A stretch of DNA of 53,986 nucleotides from an uncultured Bacteroidales bacterium (GTDB lineage: Bacteria; Bacteroidota; Bacteroidia; Bacteroidales; Bacteroidaceae). The position numbers and the translations under genes were made by a program. The notes below the pieces were generated by a model that had not been told where the DNA came from, made no database searches, and was given only the letters and a program-made list of their open reading frames with translations. Where the stretch lies: the NCBI GenBank assembly GCA_947303715.1, contig CAMYYY010000015.1, positions 1 through 53,986 of the forward strand, read 5' to 3'. This document shows, in pieces, positions 44,624 through 53,315 of the stretch. Each line of letters opens with the position of its first letter. The first letter of the stretch is position 1.

Positions 44624-45313
44624 TTATTTCTCAGCTACGTACATACGGCAGATGCCGAACGTAAGGGAGCGTACTTTGACAGAGGAGAAGCCTGCTTCGC
44701 GCAGCATGGGAAGGAATACCGGCGGCTTGGGAAACTTCAAGATAGAATCAGGGAGATAAGTATAAGCCCCAAGATTGCCCGTCAGACGAGTGCCGATAGC
44801 GGGCAGAATCTTAAAGGCATAGAGTTTGTAGCACCAAAGGAGGAAGCGATTATCAGGGTACGAAAGCTCCAGAATGACCAGCCGTCCATCCGGCTTAAGC
44901 ACGCGGCACATCTCCCGAAGCCCCAAGGGAAGGTTTTCGAAATTGCGCACGCCGAAAGCCACGCTCACGCGGTCAAACGTCCCGTCGGCAAAAGAGAGCG
45001 CCTCAGCATCGCCTTGCTGTAAGGTAACGGGAAGCCCTTCGGCTTTCTTGCGCCCCACTTCCAACATCCCCTCCGAGAGGTCAACGCCAATCACTTGCGA
45101 CCCTTCAGCCGCCTTTTTGGCAACGGCAATGGCCAAATCGGCTGTCCCCGTTGCGACATCGAGCACCGCCAGCGGCTCACGCGTATCGACAATTGCACGG
45201 ACAGCCTTCCGACGCCAACCTTTGTCGGCATTCAGCGACGAGAGATGGTTGAAACGGTCGTAACCCTTCGCGATGCTGTCAAACAAAGTGCGGATTCCTT
45301 CTTTCTTGGGCAC
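44624..45313 (-). CDS. menG: Demethylmenaquinone methyltransferase
   Basis: This SAM-dependent enzyme (also called UbiE) methylates demethylmenaquinone in the last step of menaquinone synthesis. The 229-residue protein has FDSIAKGYDRFNHLSSLNAD, the SAM motif VLDVATGTADLAIAVA, GVDLSEGMLEVGRKK, FDRVSVAFGVRNFENLPLGL and the C-terminal VRSLTFGICRMYVAEK. It lies 28 bp downstream of menA on the same strand, so two menaquinone steps are in one likely operon. It ends 9 bp from the convergent GH99-like gene. Confidence 0.94.
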   Translation of the reverse strand: MPKKEGIRTLFDSIAKGYDRFNHLSSLNADKGWRRKAVRAIVDTREPLAVLDVATGTADLAIAVAKKAAEGSQVIGVDLSEGMLEVGRKKAEGLPVTLQQGDAEALSFADGTFDRVSVAFGVRNFENLPLGLREMCRVLKPDGRLVILELSYPDNRFLLWCYKLYAFKILPAIGTRLTGNLGAYTYLPDSILKFPKPPVFLPMLREAGFSSVKVRSLTFGICRMYVAEK

Positions 45314-45341
45314 AGCAGTAGTTTTTTCGATTAACTTCTTA

Positions 45342-46244
45342 TCAACCTAACAAAAACCCAACGCCCATCAGCAGCGCAAGCAGGAAGGTGGAGATAACGA
45401 GCAGCGGCAGCATGGGGTCGAGGTCGTGCCCATGACGCTTCCAAACGCCCCGTAGATGCTTAATATAGAAAGGCATCGTCAGCAGGAACAGCAAGTTCCA
45501 CAGCGAAGTATAACGCAAGGCGACAAACACCAGCATGGCAATCCATCCGACGACGATGAGCACCGTCTGGTATATCTTCGCCCGCCGTTCGCCCATCAGC
45601 AGAGGCAGCGTGATGCGCGTGCCGGCATCGGATTTCATGTCGCGGGTATTGTTGACGTTGAGCACTCCCACGCTGAAGCAGCCGATGCCCACAGCGGGAA
45701 ACAGGAGCAGCCACGAATCAATCTCGTGACACGCCACATAGTAGCCGCCCAACACAGGCACAAGGCCGAAGAAGATAAACACCGACACATCGCCCAACCC
45801 GCGATAGCCGTAGGGATTCTTCCCCAGCGTATAGCGCATAGCCGCCCATATGGCACAGGCACCCAAAGCAATGATGCACAGCGGCTCCGTCTGCCACAGC
45901 GTGCCCCACGACAGCCAAGTCATCGCAGCACCCGACAAACAGCACAGCGCCACCAACACGGCGATGCTCACGTGGAAATCCCGCTTCGTCAGCAACCCTT
46001 CCGAAAGGCTGTACATAGGTCCTTCGCGTCCCTCACTATCCGTCCCGTTCAGGAAATCGCCCAATTCGTTCGACATATTCGACAGGATTTGCAGCAGCAC
46101 CGTCGTCAGCAGCGTCAGCACAATCACCGGCCACGACACCTTGTGCTCCACACAAGCCAGCAGAATGCCCAGCACCACGCCCGCCAACGACAGCGGCAAC
46201 GTGCGTAACCGCATGGAATAAATCAATGCTTTCGTCTTTTTCAT
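45342..46244 (-). CDS. menA: 1,4-dihydroxy-2-naphthoate polyprenyltransferase
   Basis: MenA attaches the polyprenyl chain to 1,4-dihydroxy-2-naphthoate in the membrane, the step before MenG. The 300-residue UbiA-superfamily protein has about 8-9 hydrophobic segments. The first Asp-rich motif, SNELGDFLNGTDSEGREGPM, replaces the usual NDYxDxxxGTD, and the second is found in NVNNTRDMKSDAG with LGDVSVFIFFG nearby. The N-terminus (YSMRLRTLPLSLAGVVLG) is typical. It lies between a GH43 gene (38 bp upstream) and menG on the same strand. Transcription may begin at the GH43 promoter. Confidence 0.92.
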   Translation of the reverse strand: MKKTKALIYSMRLRTLPLSLAGVVLGILLACVEHKVSWPVIVLTLLTTVLLQILSNMSNELGDFLNGTDSEGREGPMYSLSEGLLTKRDFHVSIAVLVALCCLSGAAMTWLSWGTLWQTEPLCIIALGACAIWAAMRYTLGKNPYGYRGLGDVSVFIFFGLVPVLGGYYVACHEIDSWLLLFPAVGIGCFSVGVLNVNNTRDMKSDAGTRITLPLLMGERRAKIYQTVLIVVGWIAMLVFVALRYTSLWNLLFLLTMPFYIKHLRGVWKRHGHDLDPMLPLLVISTFLLALLMGVGFLLG

Positions 46245-46282
46245 TCGTTTATATGTAAAAGGTTGGTTCTGTTTTATTTGTC

Positions 46283-47266
46283 TTAATCAAGGATCTTCCA
46301 TTCGCCTGTTTCGAAGTCAATCTCGAAACGCTCGGCGTAGTGCAGTTCGCATTTGCCGTCCCCGAAGGTTACGGGGAAGATTATCGTCTTCGACTCGGGC
46401 AATCCGGGATCCATCCAACGGTCGCCCACGTAGAGGTAGGTCGTCTGCTTCGAGCCGTTAATGGTCAGGATGGAAGCCGCCTGCGTGTCGTAGCAGATGC
46501 TGTCGCCCACATTCACCAGCGGGCTCCATCCCTCCGTGAGCGACTTCGAGCAGGAGAGTTTGCATTGATTCGGATCCCAACCCGTGCAAGCGGACGAGAG
46601 CATGTAATACGTGTCCCCCACCCGCGCGATGGCCGGAGCCTCGCGACTCTGATGTGCGAAGAGGATGTTGCACGACAACGCTTCCGTGTAGTCGTCCGAG
46701 AGGCGGAAGAGGCCCAGATGCTGGTTCTCCTCGATAGTGGAAATGAAGTACGCCTGTCCGTCAGCGTCCTGGAAGACGTTGCAGTCGCGGCTCTTGATGT
46801 CCAGCGGACGCCCTGCATGATGCAGCCGGTAGGGGCCTCCTACCTGCTCACTGACGAACACCGCTGCCTCCGACGCACCGTAGTTGCGCCCTTCCCAATG
46901 GCACCAGACGACATACTGCCCCGTCTTCGCACAATACAGCAGCTTCGGGCGTTCGATGAAGCGGCGCTGCCCCAAGTCGGGCGTCGTCTCGCCGTTCTTG
47001 ATAATCTTACCCACAAACGTCCAATGCACCAAGTCGGGCGAGCTGTACATATTGACATCGGGGCGCCACGAATCGCCCCTGTCCTCGCCAATCATGTACC
47101 ACAATCCATTCTGATACAGGAACCCTGCACCGTGTGCCTGCACCACATTACCTGCGGTATCCTTCCAAAGCACACCGTTCGTTATCACCGTCCGACGGCT
47201 CTGCCCCATCGCACTGAAGGGCATCAGGCAAAGCAACGCCAACAAGAGTAGAAGATTCTTTTTCAT
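46283..47266 (-). CDS. Secreted GH43-family enzyme, resembling the exo-beta-1,3-galactanase branch
   Basis: The 327-residue protein has a signal peptide (NLLLLLALLCLMPFSAMG) and a single five-bladed GH43-type propeller. Motifs include QAHGAGFLYQNGLWYMIGED, MYSSPDLVHWTFVG, ERPKLLYCAKTGQYVVWCHW, SRDCNVFQDADGQAYFI and REAPAIARVGDTYYMLSSAC with the catalytic-type glutamate (about residue 209). The wording matches GH43 subfamilies 24/34, which act on beta-1,3-galactan of arabinogalactan. This assignment is from memory of motifs, not a search. It has its own consensus promoter and leads into menA and menG. Confidence 0.82.
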   Translation of the reverse strand: MKKNLLLLLALLCLMPFSAMGQSRRTVITNGVLWKDTAGNVVQAHGAGFLYQNGLWYMIGEDRGDSWRPDVNMYSSPDLVHWTFVGKIIKNGETTPDLGQRRFIERPKLLYCAKTGQYVVWCHWEGRNYGASEAAVFVSEQVGGPYRLHHAGRPLDIKSRDCNVFQDADGQAYFISTIEENQHLGLFRLSDDYTEALSCNILFAHQSREAPAIARVGDTYYMLSSACTGWDPNQCKLSCSKSLTEGWSPLVNVGDSICYDTQAASILTINGSKQTTYLYVGDRWMDPGLPESKTIIFPVTFGDGKCELHYAERFEIDFETGEWKILD

Positions 47267-47291
47267 AGTTCCGCTTTTTATAATTCCGCGA

Positions 47292-47322
47292 CAAAAATAC
47301 GAAGAAAAATGACAAACTGCAA
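47292..47322 (-). promoter_or_regulatory. Promoter of the GH43-menA-menG unit
   Basis: On the minus strand, TTG (47322-47320), 20 bp, TATTTTTG (47299-47292): full consensus. It lies about 26 bp before the GH43 ATG. No other promoter is evident before menA or menG. Confidence 0.7.
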
Positions 47323-47365
47323 CAAAAACTTCGGGAAAGCGGGATGGCCAAAAAAGAAAAACTCC

Positions 47366-47902
47366 CTACAGGAACTCCTGGCACCAGCGGTCGAAGACAA
47401 GGAGGCCTTCAGAGCCGAATTTCTCCAGTGAGCGGCGGGCAGCAGATGGAGTTTTCTCTTCGTTGAGACGGGTTTTGGAGAAGAATTTGTCAGCAAAGCA
47501 GATGAGCTGTTCCTCTGTGGTAACGGGACGCATATCGCGATGGGGCATCGGCCAATGGTTCTCCTCTATCTGACGAAGGGTGAGGCCGGTGCCCGTGTGG
47601 CGTTCGCAGACGAGAGCGTGACGGGGATAGCCTTCGGCGCGGAGGATGTCGGCACCGATGATGCCGTGACAGATATAGGGTTCGGTGCCGAAGCACTGTA
47701 TGCCCGCAGCATTGGTGCGGAAGATGCCGATGTCGTGCAGCATCGCCGCCTCCTCGACGAACGCCGTATCGATGTTCATCTCGGGATGAAGGGCAGCCAG
47801 CGCCAACGCCTTATCCGCCACGCTACGGCTGTGGACGAGCAGGATGTGGCGCAAGGCGTTATCTTCAGGATAATATTTGTTAATGATTTGCAATGGTTCC
47901 AT
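47366..47902 (-). CDS. HDIG-type HD-domain phosphohydrolase
   Basis: The 178-residue cytosolic protein has an HD domain of the HDIG type: HILLVHSRSVADKALALA, EEAAMLHDIGIF with the His-Asp pair, YICHGIIGADILRAEG, RHTGTGLT, and the second aspartate in ICFADKFFSK. Such proteins hydrolyse phosphate esters, often of nucleotides; the substrate here is unknown. The gene is divergent from mscS. Its promoter (TTG 47952-47950, TAATTTTG 47929-47922) overlaps that of mscS, with the -33 box inside the mscS coding sequence. Confidence 0.87.
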   Translation of the reverse strand: MEPLQIINKYYPEDNALRHILLVHSRSVADKALALAALHPEMNIDTAFVEEAAMLHDIGIFRTNAAGIQCFGTEPYICHGIIGADILRAEGYPRHALVCERHTGTGLTLRQIEENHWPMPHRDMRPVTTEEQLICFADKFFSKTRLNEEKTPSAARRSLEKFGSEGLLVFDRWCQEFL

Positions 47903-47952
47903 TTTTTTCTGTAATTTTGCGCAAAATTAGAAAAAAGATGGATATAGAGCAA
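47888..47952. promoter_or_regulatory. Overlapping divergent promoters of the HD-domain gene and mscS
   Basis: The sequence 47912-47929 is a perfect 18 bp palindrome, TAATTTTGCGCAAAATTA, made of two head-on -7 boxes. For mscS: TTG 47888-47890, 21 bp, TAATTTTG 47912-47919. For the HD-domain gene: TTG 47952-47950, 20 bp, TAATTTTG 47929-47922. Each predicted start point lies in or next to the other's -7 box, so use of one should block the other. Confidence 0.75.
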
Positions 47953-48807
47953 ATCCTTAATTACAAAATATTCGGCATACGTGCAGGTGACCCGCTCATC
48001 TTCGCCTTGAAGGTCTTCATGATTGTCGTTGTCGCCAAGGTGATACTCAGCGTAATAGGCAGGCTTTTCAGAAAGGCGGAGAAGAATCCGCGCAGTGTCA
48101 TGGACACCACATCGCGCAAGTACTTCGAGCGCATCGTCAAGTTCATCATCTACATCATCGCCATCACCTCCATCCTCTACCTCATCCCGGGTATGGAGAA
48201 GGTGGGCAGCTCCATCCTGACGAGCGCGGGCATTATGGCGGCGGCCATCGGCCTTGCGGCTCAGGACGCGCTGTCGAACTTCATCGGCGGCCTCTTCATC
48301 GTCATCAGCAAGCCCTTCCGCGTGGGCGACTACATTCAAGTGGAGGGCACGGTGACGGGCACCGTGAAGGAGATTACGCTGCGCCACACCGTCATCATCA
48401 ACAACGAGAACCGCACCATCCTGGTGCCCAACAGCGTCATCAACTCGAAGACCATCACCAACAGCACCGTGCTCGACTCGCGCACCTGCGCCTTTGTGGA
48501 GATTAACGTCTCGTACCACGAGAACCTCGACCGCGCGATGGAGGTGATGCGCGAGGAGATCATGCGTCACCCGCTGCTCATCGACCACCGTTCGAAGGCA
48601 GACATCGAAGCGGGTGTGCCGCTGGTGAAGACGAAGGTTATCTCACTCGACGACTCATCGGTGAAGTTGCGCGCTTGGGCGTGGGCGTCCTCATCGATGA
48701 ACGCCTTCAACATGAAGTGCGACCTGCTGAAGGACATCAAGGAACGCTTCGACCGCGAGGGCATCGAAATCCCGTACCCCTACTTCAACCAGGTACTGGT
48801 AAAATAG
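47938..48807 (+). CDS. mscS: Small-conductance mechanosensitive channel MscS
   Basis: MscS opens under membrane tension to release solutes during hypo-osmotic shock. The 289-residue protein has about three membrane helices (about 20-45, 65-85, 100-130). The pore-lining TM3 is SSILTSAGIMAAAIGLAAQD, followed by ALSNFIGGLFIVISKPFRVGDYI, then the beta domain (ITLRHTVIINNENRTILVPNS) and the C-terminal alpha/beta domain. Length and order fit the canonical MscS. ATG 47938 (MDIEQILNYK) is chosen because upstream in-frame ATGs precede the promoter. Confidence 0.93.
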   Translation: MDIEQILNYKIFGIRAGDPLIFALKVFMIVVVAKVILSVIGRLFRKAEKNPRSVMDTTSRKYFERIVKFIIYIIAITSILYLIPGMEKVGSSILTSAGIMAAAIGLAAQDALSNFIGGLFIVISKPFRVGDYIQVEGTVTGTVKEITLRHTVIINNENRTILVPNSVINSKTITNSTVLDSRTCAFVEINVSYHENLDRAMEVMREEIMRHPLLIDHRSKADIEAGVPLVKTKVISLDDSSVKLRAWAWASSSMNAFNMKCDLLKDIKERFDREGIEIPYPYFNQVLVK

Positions 48808-48827
48808 CTTATTATTTACTATTTGAC

Positions 48828-48936
48828 AATTTACTATTTACAATTGATTTTTCAATTGGATTATTTGATTATTTACACGTCGCAAAACCGAAATAATTAA
48901 ATAACTAAATCGACAAATCAATCGTAAATAGTAAAT
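48828..48936. repeat. 22 bp inverted repeat in the mscS/GH3 convergent spacer
   Basis: ATTTACTATTTACAATTGATTT (from 48829) and its reverse complement AAATCAATCGTAAATAGTAAAT (48915-48936) match over 22 bp with one mismatch. A further TTTACTATTTGACAA copy lies just before the left arm. The hairpin is AU-rich with a 64 nt loop, so a simple terminator is unlikely. Confidence 0.8.
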
Positions 48937-48956
48937 AACAAAATCGTCAATAGCAT

Positions 48957-51164
48957 TTATTTCACCTTCACATCCACGTGGCGGAGGCGACGCTTGTCGG
49001 ATGAAGGGCCGTAGTAGATGCGGTAGGTGCCGGGGGTGGTGACAAGTTTGCCTGCCTCCTGGGAGAAGACACGGAGGTCTTTCTCCGTCAAGGTGAAGGT
49101 GACCGTCTGCTTTGACAAAGCGGGAACGGGGACACGCTTGAAGCCGCGCAGGGCATAGCAGGGGCCTTCCTTCTCACCCTTCTTCGCTACGTAGAGCTGA
49201 ACGACCTCCTCGCCGTCGTAATGGCTGAGGTTCTTCACGGGGATGGTGAGCTCCACCTCTCCTTCGACAGCCGATGCATTCGCCGTCAGCTGACCGCTCT
49301 TGTGGGCGCGACCGATGCGGAACTTGCTGTAGCTAAGGCCATATCCGAAGGGGAAGAGGGGACGTTCCTTCATGTAGCGATAGGTGTGTCCGGCACTCAT
49401 GTTGTAATCCTCGTAGTCGGGCAGCTGGGCATCGTTCTTGTAGAAGGTAACGGGCAGACGGCCAGCGGGGTTGTAGTCGCCGAAGAGCACGTCGGCAATG
49501 GCTATACCGCCATTCTGACCGCCGTACCACCCCTGCACGATGGCGTCGCAGTTCTTCGTCTCGGGTTCGAGAGCGATGGCAGAGCCGGAGAGGTTGACGT
49601 AGATGACGCGCTTGCCCGCGGCGTGCAGCACCTCGAGAGTGTGGCGCTGGATGGCGGGCAGCTCGATGCTGGTACGGTCGCCTCCACGGAAACCTTCGTA
49701 GTCGACGCGCATCTCCTCGCCCTCGAGCTTGGGTGATATGCCGCCCACGTAGACGACGTCGGTGATGCCGTTGAGGGAAGCCAGCAGCTCGTCGTCAGAG
49801 AGTTCGGCGTCCACCACCAAACCGCTCACCTTGTTGTAATAGAGTGCCTCGGGGTCGGAAAGCTTCGTGCGGATGCCGTCGAGAACGCTGTAGGTGCGGC
49901 GGGGCGTGCCGTTATAGTTACCCCAGTGGATGACGGTGTCGGCGGCATTAGGGCCGATGACAGCCAGACGACGGCTGGCAGAATACTGCGAGGCATCGAG
50001 CGGAAGCGCACGGCGCTTGTTCTGCAGGAGCACGACCGTCTCGTGAGCCATCTTCAGTGCAAGGGCATCGTGTTCATCGCAGGCGATGACATCAGGAGAA
50101 ATCTTCGTCCACTCGACGATGCTGTCGGGATCCATCTCGCCCAGCTGGAAGCGGGCACGCAGCAGACGGAACACCGAGGTATTGACCTGCTCCTCCGTCA
50201 GCAAGCCGCGCTCGACGGCCTCGGGGATATGGCGGTAGGTGCCGCCGCAGTTGAGGTCGGTGCCGTTGATGACGGCGTCAGCCGTAGCGCTGGCGGCATC
50301 GGGATGGGTGCGGTGGTTGTCGTAGCTCTTCGAGTAGAAATCGTCGATGGCGCCGCAATCGGAGACGACGACGTCGTCGTACCCCCACTGGTTGCGCAGG
50401 ATCTGCACCAGCAGCGTGTTGCTGCCGCAGCAGGGTTCACCCTCGAAGGCATTGTAGGCGCACATCACCTCCTTGACGTGTCCCTCGCGCACGAGGCGTT
50501 CGAAGGCATAGAGGTACGTCTCGGTCAGATCGCGCAGCGAGATGTCCTCGGCGTTGAAGGCATGTCGCTTGTACTCAGGGCCGCTGTGGACGGCATAATG
50601 CTTCGCACAGGCGTGAAGTTTGTCGTACTTGCTGTCCTCGGGGCCTTGCAAGCCGCGCACGACGGCAAGTCCCATCGTGGCCGTCAGATAGGGGTCTTCG
50701 CCGTAGGTCTCCTGCCCGCGTCCCCAGCGGGGGTCACGGAAGATGTTGATGTTGGGTGTCCACACGGTCAATCCTTGATACTGACGCGAGCCGCCCGACT
50801 GCTCGTAGAGGGTGTGCTTGGCGCGTCCTTCGTCGGAGGTGGCGGTGAAGACCTGCTCCACCAGCTCAGTGTCGAACGACGCAGCCATGGCTATCGACTG
50901 CGGGAAGACGGTGGCAAGCCCTGAGCGGGCATAGCCGTGCAGCGCTTCGCTCCACCAGTCGTAGTGGCGAATGCCCAGCTCGGGGATGGCTGACGAGGTG
51001 TTGACCATCAGCACGGCCTTCTGCTCAAGCGTCAGGCGCGAGAGGAGGTCGGCGGCACGTTCGTCGGGCGTGAGGTTCGGATCCTGATACGGATAGAGTG
51101 CCTGGGACATCAAGCACAGGGCGCTGCCGAGCAGCATCGTGAGGAGAAGAATCGGACGTTTCAT
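48957..51164 (-). CDS. Secreted GH3 beta-glycosidase (beta-xylosidase/glucosidase type)
   Basis: The 735-residue protein has a signal peptide (PILLLTMLLGSALCLMSQA) and the three GH3 parts. The N-terminal TIM barrel has YDWWSEALHGYARSGLATVF, SPNINIFRDPRW-type TPNINIFRDPRWGRGQETYG, KHYAVHSGPE, and the nucleophile aspartate in VVVSDCGAID (near residue 266). The alpha/beta sandwich follows (VIGPNAADTVIHWGNYNG), then a C-terminal fibronectin-III-like domain (GEVELTIPVKNLSHYDG). The WWSEALHG wording is typical of beta-xylosidase/arabinosidase members, but glucosidase activity cannot be excluded. It lies 12 bp downstream of the phosphopantetheinyl transferase gene on the same strand. Confidence 0.92.
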   Translation of the reverse strand: MKRPILLLTMLLGSALCLMSQALYPYQDPNLTPDERAADLLSRLTLEQKAVLMVNTSSAIPELGIRHYDWWSEALHGYARSGLATVFPQSIAMAASFDTELVEQVFTATSDEGRAKHTLYEQSGGSRQYQGLTVWTPNINIFRDPRWGRGQETYGEDPYLTATMGLAVVRGLQGPEDSKYDKLHACAKHYAVHSGPEYKRHAFNAEDISLRDLTETYLYAFERLVREGHVKEVMCAYNAFEGEPCCGSNTLLVQILRNQWGYDDVVVSDCGAIDDFYSKSYDNHRTHPDAASATADAVINGTDLNCGGTYRHIPEAVERGLLTEEQVNTSVFRLLRARFQLGEMDPDSIVEWTKISPDVIACDEHDALALKMAHETVVLLQNKRRALPLDASQYSASRRLAVIGPNAADTVIHWGNYNGTPRRTYSVLDGIRTKLSDPEALYYNKVSGLVVDAELSDDELLASLNGITDVVYVGGISPKLEGEEMRVDYEGFRGGDRTSIELPAIQRHTLEVLHAAGKRVIYVNLSGSAIALEPETKNCDAIVQGWYGGQNGGIAIADVLFGDYNPAGRLPVTFYKNDAQLPDYEDYNMSAGHTYRYMKERPLFPFGYGLSYSKFRIGRAHKSGQLTANASAVEGEVELTIPVKNLSHYDGEEVVQLYVAKKGEKEGPCYALRGFKRVPVPALSKQTVTFTLTEKDLRVFSQEAGKLVTTPGTYRIYYGPSSDKRRLRHVDVKVK

Positions 51165-51176
51165 GGGATTTGGTAT

Positions 51177-51866
51177 TTAGGGTTTTGGTTTTTCCTGACA
51201 GAGGGTAATCACGTAGTCGCGCGTGAAGTCAAAGCGGAGGTCGTACTCCTTGTCGTTGGCCGTACAGACGGCCGATGTGCTTGCCCAGGGAGGGGAAAGT
51301 GCCCTTGTGGAAGGGGGCAGCTCCTGCGGCACCAGTACCGTGAGGGCCTCCTGAAAGTCAAGCGTGCGGATGCCCACCACCTTGTAGAGGGCCTCCTTCG
51401 CCGTCCACAGCAGCAGTTCGCCGTCAGGCGAGCGGTAGGCAGAGGTTTGCAGCGCCAGGTGCTCGGCGGCATTGACGTACTTGTGGCGGACGCGCATCAC
51501 CCTGTCGGTGCGGCGCTCGATGTCGATGCCGACAGCCGTCACGGGGTTCCACGCGAGGGCGACGTAGCCTTTCGTATGGGAGATGCTGATGTGGTATGAG
51601 CGGTCGGCAAGCGAGGGACGTCCGTCGGCATCGTAGCTGATGCGCTTGTCGCCGCCCAGACACTCAGCCAGCAGCACGCGCACAGCCAGCCACTCGCAGC
51701 GTCGCGAAGGATTGTGGAGGGTCAGCAACCCCTCCTGCACCTCGGCAAACGCCTCGGCTGTCTGCACCTTAGCCAGCTGGGCGAGCAGCTCGTTCTCGTC
51801 GGTGAACAGCTGCCCCACGGCCACGCAGGTGCCGGTACCCTTGATCTGACGGTCACTCCACAGCAT
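51177..51866 (-). CDS. 4'-phosphopantetheinyl transferase superfamily protein
   Basis: The 229-residue Sfp-type enzyme would transfer the phosphopantetheine arm of CoA to the serine of acyl carrier domains. Motifs are YHISISHTKGYVALAW, VGIDIERR with the metal-binding aspartate and glutamate, and LLLWTAKEALYKVVG (WxxKEAxxK). Possible clients include the ACP domain of the fused synthetase at 11047-13542 and the fatty-acid ACP. The start overlaps gldE by 14 bp, which points to coupled translation. GH3 follows 12 bp later. Confidence 0.9.
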   Translation of the reverse strand: MLWSDRQIKGTGTCVAVGQLFTDENELLAQLAKVQTAEAFAEVQEGLLTLHNPSRRCEWLAVRVLLAECLGGDKRISYDADGRPSLADRSYHISISHTKGYVALAWNPVTAVGIDIERRTDRVMRVRHKYVNAAEHLALQTSAYRSPDGELLLWTAKEALYKVVGIRTLDFQEALTVLVPQELPPSTRALSPPWASTSAVCTANDKEYDLRFDFTRDYVITLCQEKPKP

Positions 51867-53166
51867 GCACCACCACTTTCACTTTCACAATGCGGCGGGC
51901 GTCCATCTCCAGCACCTCGAACGAGTAGTTCTCGTAGTCGATGGTTTCGTTGAGCTTGGGGAAGTCGCCCTTCAGTTCCAGCAGAAGGCCCGCCAGCGAG
52001 TCGGCGTCGCCCGACACCTCGTCAAACGTGTCGTCGTCGATGCCCAGCACCTTGCAGAAGTCGCTGAGCAGCGTCTTCGCCTCGAAGACGTAGGTATTGC
52101 TGTTGAGCTTCGTATAGGTCTTGTCCACCTCGTCGTACTCGTCGTTGATTTCGCCGACGATTTCCTCCAATATGTCCTCCATGGTGACGATGCCCAGCGT
52201 GCCGCCGTACTCGTCAACCACGATGGCGATGTGGCACTTGTCGCGCTGGAACTCGCGCAGCAGTTCGTCAATCTGCTTCGTCTCAGGCACATAGACGGCC
52301 TTCCTCACGAGTCGCTGCCAGTTGAAGTCGGCCGGGCGGTCGAGGTACGGCAGCAGGTCCTTGATGTAGAGGATGCCGCGGATGTTGTCCACCGTGTCCT
52401 CATAGACGGGTATGCGCGAGAAGACGTTCTCCGCCACGAAGCGCAGCACCTCGGCATAATCCTCCGAGATGTCCAGCGCCATCATGTCGAGGCGCGATGT
52501 CATCACCTCCTTCACCGTCTCGTCGCCGAAGCGGATGATGCCCTCCAGAATGTTCTGCTCCTTCGAGAGCTCGCGCTTGTCGGTCAGCTCCAGCGCCTGC
52601 TCCAGATCGTCGACAGAAAGGTTGTCGCCGTGCGAGGGCATCTTCTCGACAATCACCGACGAGCGTGCCAGCATCCCCGCCAGGGGCGAGAAAAGTTTCG
52701 TCAGGGCATAGATGACGGGCACCACCCTGCGGCAGAACTTCAGCGGGTGATTTGCTGAATAGAGCTTGGGCATTATCTCGCCGAACAAAAGCAATATAAA
52801 AGTCAGCAACACCGTGATACACAGGAACTCCACCCATTGCGCTCCAAAATGGAGCATACCCTCATTCGGATCCGATCCACCGACGAGCGCGTAGTTCGAG
52901 AGCAGGATGATGGTGACGTTCACCAGATTATTCGTTATCAGTATGGTGGCAAGCAGGCGCTCCGGCCGTTCCAGCAGGCGCAGGATGGTGCGGTCGCGCA
53001 AGCCGTCGCTCTCCTCCAGCGTCCCCTTGTCCGTAGGCGACAGGGCGAAGAAGGCAATCTCGCTGGCCGAGATGTAACCCGAGCACACCAGCAGCAGAGC
53101 CGTCAGCACCAGAGCCACGATGGCGCCTGCCGAAGGCGGGGTAACGGTGATTATGCTACAAAACAT
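51853..53166 (-). CDS. gldE: GldE-like CNNM/CorC-family membrane protein
   Basis: The 437-residue protein has a DUF21/CNNM membrane domain (about 1-190: [55 protein letters not shown]), a CBS pair (about 205-330: [32 protein letters not shown]) and a C-terminal CorC/HlyC domain (about 345-437). The family is linked to magnesium or other ion transport. In Bacteroidota the copy next to ssb is named GldE from gliding motility studies, and that linkage is present here. No other gliding gene is in the window, so motility should not be assumed. It starts 149 bp after ssb. Confidence 0.87.
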   Translation of the reverse strand: MFCSIITVTPPSAGAIVALVLTALLLVCSGYISASEIAFFALSPTDKGTLEESDGLRDRTILRLLERPERLLATILITNNLVNVTIILLSNYALVGGSDPNEGMLHFGAQWVEFLCITVLLTFILLLFGEIMPKLYSANHPLKFCRRVVPVIYALTKLFSPLAGMLARSSVIVEKMPSHGDNLSVDDLEQALELTDKRELSKEQNILEGIIRFGDETVKEVMTSRLDMMALDISEDYAEVLRFVAENVFSRIPVYEDTVDNIRGILYIKDLLPYLDRPADFNWQRLVRKAVYVPETKQIDELLREFQRDKCHIAIVVDEYGGTLGIVTMEDILEEIVGEINDEYDEVDKTYTKLNSNTYVFEAKTLLSDFCKVLGIDDDTFDEVSGDADSLAGLLLELKGDFPKLNETIDYENYSFEVLEMDARRIVKVKVVVHAVE

Positions 53167-53189
53167 GGTCGATGGATAGAATCTTTTTT

Positions 53190-53304
53190 AGTGATCAGTG
53201 AACAGAGACCAGTGAACAGACGAATGTTCTTCTTTTGCGATTCCCAGAGTATTATCTGTTCACTGTTCACTGATCACTGTTCACTCACTTGTTCACTGAT
53301 CACT
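53190..53304. repeat. Inverted and direct repeats of GTTCACTGATCACT in the ssb-gldE spacer
   Basis: AGTGATCAGTGAACAG (53190-53205) is the exact reverse complement of CTGTTCACTGATCACT (53263-53278). A third copy, TTGTTCACTGATCACT, ends at 53304, and partial copies (ACCAGTGAACAG, CTGTTCACTG) lie between. The words resemble those at 20395-20469 and 48828-48936. No gldE promoter is visible here. Confidence 0.85.
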
Positions 53305-53315
53305 GTTCACTAACA

